A stretch of 8,256 nt of DNA. Origin: an uncultured Dehalococcoidia bacterium (lineage in GTDB: Bacteria; Chloroflexota; Dehalococcoidia; Dehalococcoidales; UBA3254). The translations under genes and the position numbers were made by a program. The notes under the pieces are model-generated. The model did not search any database. It saw only the letters and a program-made list of their open reading frames with translations, and was not told the origin of the DNA. This document shows, piece by piece, positions 6,411 to 8,256 of this stretch; the stretch's first letter is position 1, and each line of letters begins with the position of its first letter. The stretch is from contig CAITCX010000167.1 in the NCBI GenBank assembly GCA_903890885.1, forward strand, positions 1-8,256, read 5' to 3'.

Positions 6411-6806
6411 CTATCTCATCTTCAAATATAGCCCCAAACCGAAGGCAACGCACCAGATATTGATAAAGGCGTTCAGAATTAAATCCAGAGTTGATATCAA
6501 GTAGATACCGTTCTGGATATTGAAGCTGAAATCGAGAATGCCCAGGAACATAAGGCCGCCGGAGCAGACAAGAGAGAGCGTCTTCCCATATTCCTTGTTC
6601 TTTAACAGTAATATGGCTGAGGCCAGTATGGTAATTGACAGGATAATATCAGGCAGAGGGAAAGAATGCTCATAGGGAAAATAGCATTGCGGAGGATTTT
6701 CCGGCGCAAGGCCTATGGTAAAGAAACCAATCCAGAAAAGAATGAACCCGATGCCTGTCAGCAGCTCAAGTATGGCAATTGCTTTCAGTCCTTTTATTTT
6801 TATCAT
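6411..6806 (-). CDS. Small four-helix membrane protein, unknown function
   Basis: The 131-residue product is not recognised. It has four predicted transmembrane segments at roughly 8-32, 50-67, 75-95 and 103-127. The loop between helices 1 and 2 is striking: ENPPQCYFPYEHSFPLPD carries several Pro and aromatic residues, one Cys, and acidic and His residues that could bind a partner, metal or lipid headgroup. The start at 6806 is supported by GAGGTG five bases upstream. It follows the SDR gene by 15 bp in the same direction and so is almost certainly cotranscribed with it. The context suggests a role with the membrane lipid or steroid-like product of the two oxidoreductases, perhaps as scaffold or carrier, but no catalytic motif is visible. 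It is the last gene before the 335-bp intergenic region. Confidence 0.75.
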   Translation of the reverse strand: MIKIKGLKAIAILELLTGIGFILFWIGFFTIGLAPENPPQCYFPYEHSFPLPDIILSITILASAILLLKNKEYGKTLSLVCSGGLMFLGILDFSFNIQNGIYLISTLDLILNAFINIWCVAFGLGLYLKMR

Positions 6807-6821
6807 TTCAGCACCTCGCCT

Positions 6822-7637
6822 CTAGCTTTTTTGAGTTTTCTTTATGGCCGAGTCCATGACCATATCAATTATAAAAGGCATATGCCTCTTTATAAAATAG
6901 GTTAGCTTACCGTCAAATCCAGGAATTATCATGAAGGTGTTTTTCCTGATGCCGTCAAGAAGTTCTTTGGCAACCGCATCGCTACTCATAATCTTGGCGC
7001 TTGCGGAGATGGCCCTGGTTTCTGCAGGTTTGGTAATGTTTTCAGTGGCAAAGCCCGGTGTATCGGTATCGGGCGGGCAAAGCACCGAAACGGAAATGTT
7101 GTATTTTTTAAGCTCGCTCTTGAGGCACTCCGATAACCCCACGATGGCGAATTTAGAAGCCGAATAATCGCAGTAGCCGAAAACACCCAGAAATCCCAGC
7201 ATCGAGGCAACATTGACAATCACGCCGCCTTTGGCCTTCATGTGCGGCACAAGAACCGAACACGCATTCCAAATACCGTAGAGGTTTGTCTTCATAGTTT
7301 CATCGAACTGCTGGTAGGTGATATCCCCAAAATACCGGGGATAGGCCCTGCCCGCACAGTTTATCAACACATCAGGCACCCCGAATTCGGCCAGTGCCGC
7401 TGAAAACACGGCTTCGACGCTATCTCTTTTAGAAACATCCAGCGATCTGCCGGCAAACTTCTGCTTTGCAGATAAGCCGCAGGACTGTATTTGTTTTAAG
7501 GCTTCATCCAGAACCTGCTGCCGCCTGCTGAATATTATTACACTGGCACCACCGGCCGCCAATAGCTTGGCTGTTGACAGGCCGATACCGGATGAACCAC
7601 CGGTTATGTAAACTAATTTATCCTTGAAATCTTTCAT
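6822..7637 (-). CDS. SDR resembling 3-ketodihydrosphingosine reductase
   Basis: This 271-residue classical short-chain dehydrogenase/reductase has the cofactor motif TGGSSGIG at 12-19. SRR at 37-39 has basic residues favouring NADPH. Asp67, NCAG at 93-96 and Asn118 follow, with the catalytic Ser145, Tyr158 and Lys162 (YSASK). The region PPDTDTPGF (188-196) followed by ENITKPAETRAIS closely matches what I remember of eukaryotic KDSR, the NADPH-dependent reductase of 3-ketosphinganine. Most other SDRs lack this string, so a long-chain keto-lipid substrate is likely. The C terminus is hydrophobic and basic and may touch the membrane. The start at 7637 is preferred: GGGGGGAG lies six bases upstream, just after the previous stop, and the nucleotide motif begins nine residues in. 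An ATG at 7694 would overlap the upstream gene. A different bulky 3-keto substrate cannot be excluded. Confidence 0.85.
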   Translation of the reverse strand: MKDFKDKLVYITGGSSGIGLSTAKLLAAGGASVIIFSRRQQVLDEALKQIQSCGLSAKQKFAGRSLDVSKRDSVEAVFSAALAEFGVPDVLINCAGRAYPRYFGDITYQQFDETMKTNLYGIWNACSVLVPHMKAKGGVIVNVASMLGFLGVFGYCDYSASKFAIVGLSECLKSELKKYNISVSVLCPPDTDTPGFATENITKPAETRAISASAKIMSSDAVAKELLDGIRKNTFMIIPGFDGKLTYFIKRHMPFIIDMVMDSAIKKTQKS

Positions 7638-7643
7638 TTCTGT

Positions 7644-7651
7644 CTCCCCCC
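7644..7651 (-). promoter_or_regulatory. Ribosome binding site deciding the SDR start
   Basis: GGGGGGAG begins immediately after the TAA of the upstream epimerase gene and ends six bases before the ATG at 7637. It supports this start over the in-frame ATG at 7694, and its placement fits tight operon spacing. Confidence 0.7.
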
Positions 7652-8256
7652 TTACTTCTTTTTGAGCGAAGCTATATCCAGCGTCTTGAGCCACTCCATT
7701 GTTTGCCGGAACCCTTCCCTGTAGGTAATGCGGGGCTTCCAGCCTAATTCCCTTTCAGCCTTGTCAATGGAGAATCTGAATCTCGAACCCAGGTTAGTAA
7801 CAGTATAGGTAGTGAGCAAAGGACGCATCTTAATGCGAAACAGCTTCCAGATAAATTCCATCACCACGGCCGCAGCCATAGCTAACCAATATGGGATGTA
7901 GGTTTTGATGGGCGGCACACCCATCGCTTCGGCTATTCCTGTACAGAATTCCTCCAGGGTTGTCGATTCGCCGTCGTGCACAAGGTAGCCATTACCGATA
8001 GCTCTTTCATCCTCGGAGATCAGCATCAGCAGGTCAACCAGGTTATCGATATAGGTGGGCCACACGATGGCGCCCTTACGCCAGAAGATCAAATCCTTTT
8101 TGATAATTGCATCGGCAAGCAGTGGCACAAAGGTCTGGTCGCCCTCACCGAACACCCACAGGGGGTAGACCATGGCCAGTGGCAATCCCTGCTCTTTGTG
8201 GTACCTGCGCATGACCTTCTCGGCATCTATCTTGGAATCAGCGTAGGGTTCGCCCC
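7652..8256 (-). CDS. NAD(P)-dependent epimerase/3-beta-HSD-like protein (partial)
   Basis: The visible 200 residues are the C-terminal part of an extended short-chain dehydrogenase; the N-terminal Rossmann motif lies beyond the right edge. The frame is open to the last base. The first visible residues read GEPYADSKIDAEK, so the catalytic Tyr-x3-Lys pair is present (8245-8231). VYPLWVFGEGDQTFVPLL then matches the family's substrate-side motif. WPTYIDNLVDLLML corresponds to the usual 'YVDNVA' region. ELGWKPRITYREGF is the typical extended-SDR ending. A hydrophobic segment, IPYWLAMAAAVVMEFIWKLF, may attach the enzyme to membrane, as in 3-beta-hydroxysteroid dehydrogenase-like members. The SDR gene follows 14 bp downstream. 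Possible roles are a sugar-nucleotide epimerase, a 3-hydroxysterol/OleD-like oxidase, or the CerR-type ketosphinganine reductase known from Caulobacter. Context favours a lipid substrate. Confidence 0.85.
   Translation of the reverse strand, partial: GEPYADSKIDAEKVMRRYHKEQGLPLAMVYPLWVFGEGDQTFVPLLADAIIKKDLIFWRKGAIVWPTYIDNLVDLLMLISEDERAIGNGYLVHDGESTTLEEFCTGIAEAMGVPPIKTYIPYWLAMAAAVVMEFIWKLFRIKMRPLLTTYTVTNLGSRFRFSIDKAERELGWKPRITYREGFRQTMEWLKTLDIASLKKK

Noticed and set aside
6275..6463. 62-residue plus-strand frame in the intergenic region
   Set aside because: It runs antisense into the 131-residue membrane protein gene, has no recognisable domain and no Shine-Dalgarno site at its start.
7638..7694. 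19-residue N-terminal extension of the SDR
   Set aside because: It would overlap the epimerase gene and place the cofactor motif too far from the N terminus for a classical SDR; the ATG at 7637 has its own ribosome binding site.
1..8256. CRISPR array, tRNA, rRNA or riboswitch
   Set aside because: No regularly spaced direct repeats, cloverleaf-like sequence or recognisable conserved RNA element was seen on either strand.

Overview
All genes supported in this 8.3 kb window read on the minus strand, so transcription runs from the right edge to the left edge. The window has three parts: the end of an insertion sequence (1-83), a two-gene envelope operon of unknown function (260-6075) and the end of a lipid-type oxidoreductase operon (6411-8256). 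The organism is a Gram-negative-type bacterium of moderate GC. The evidence is purine-rich Shine-Dalgarno sites, a near-consensus sigma70 promoter, a Sec signal peptide and the DUF2339/DUF3999 pair. A Desulfobacterota (deltaproteobacterial) or related anaerobe is my guess only. No rRNA, tRNA or CRISPR array is visible.

Right part (8256 to 6411): the C-terminal 200 residues of an NAD(P)-dependent epimerase/3-beta-HSD-like extended SDR, then a classical SDR whose C-terminal signature closely resembles 3-ketodihydrosphingosine reductase, then a 131-residue four-helix membrane protein. The gaps are 14 and 15 bp, so this is one transcription unit whose promoter lies outside the window. The combination suggests a long-chain-base (sphingolipid-like) or related membrane-lipid pathway. 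That is an inference; no serine palmitoyltransferase is in view.

Middle part (6410 to 260): a 335-bp intergenic region carries a strong promoter (TTGACA, 18 bp, TATACT) and several inverted repeats. It drives a 1295-residue polytopic DUF2339 membrane protein, followed with an ATGA overlap by a Sec-exported, C-terminally anchored DUF3999 protein. The two are probably made in fixed ratio and act together in the cell envelope. The C-terminal third of the DUF2339 protein is built from three tandem modules of about 130 residues.

Left part (259 to 1): a 176-bp AT-rich spacer with short repeats, then the end of an IS3-family element. Its terminal inverted repeat is at 59-83, and the ribosome binding site and first codons of orfA run off the left edge.
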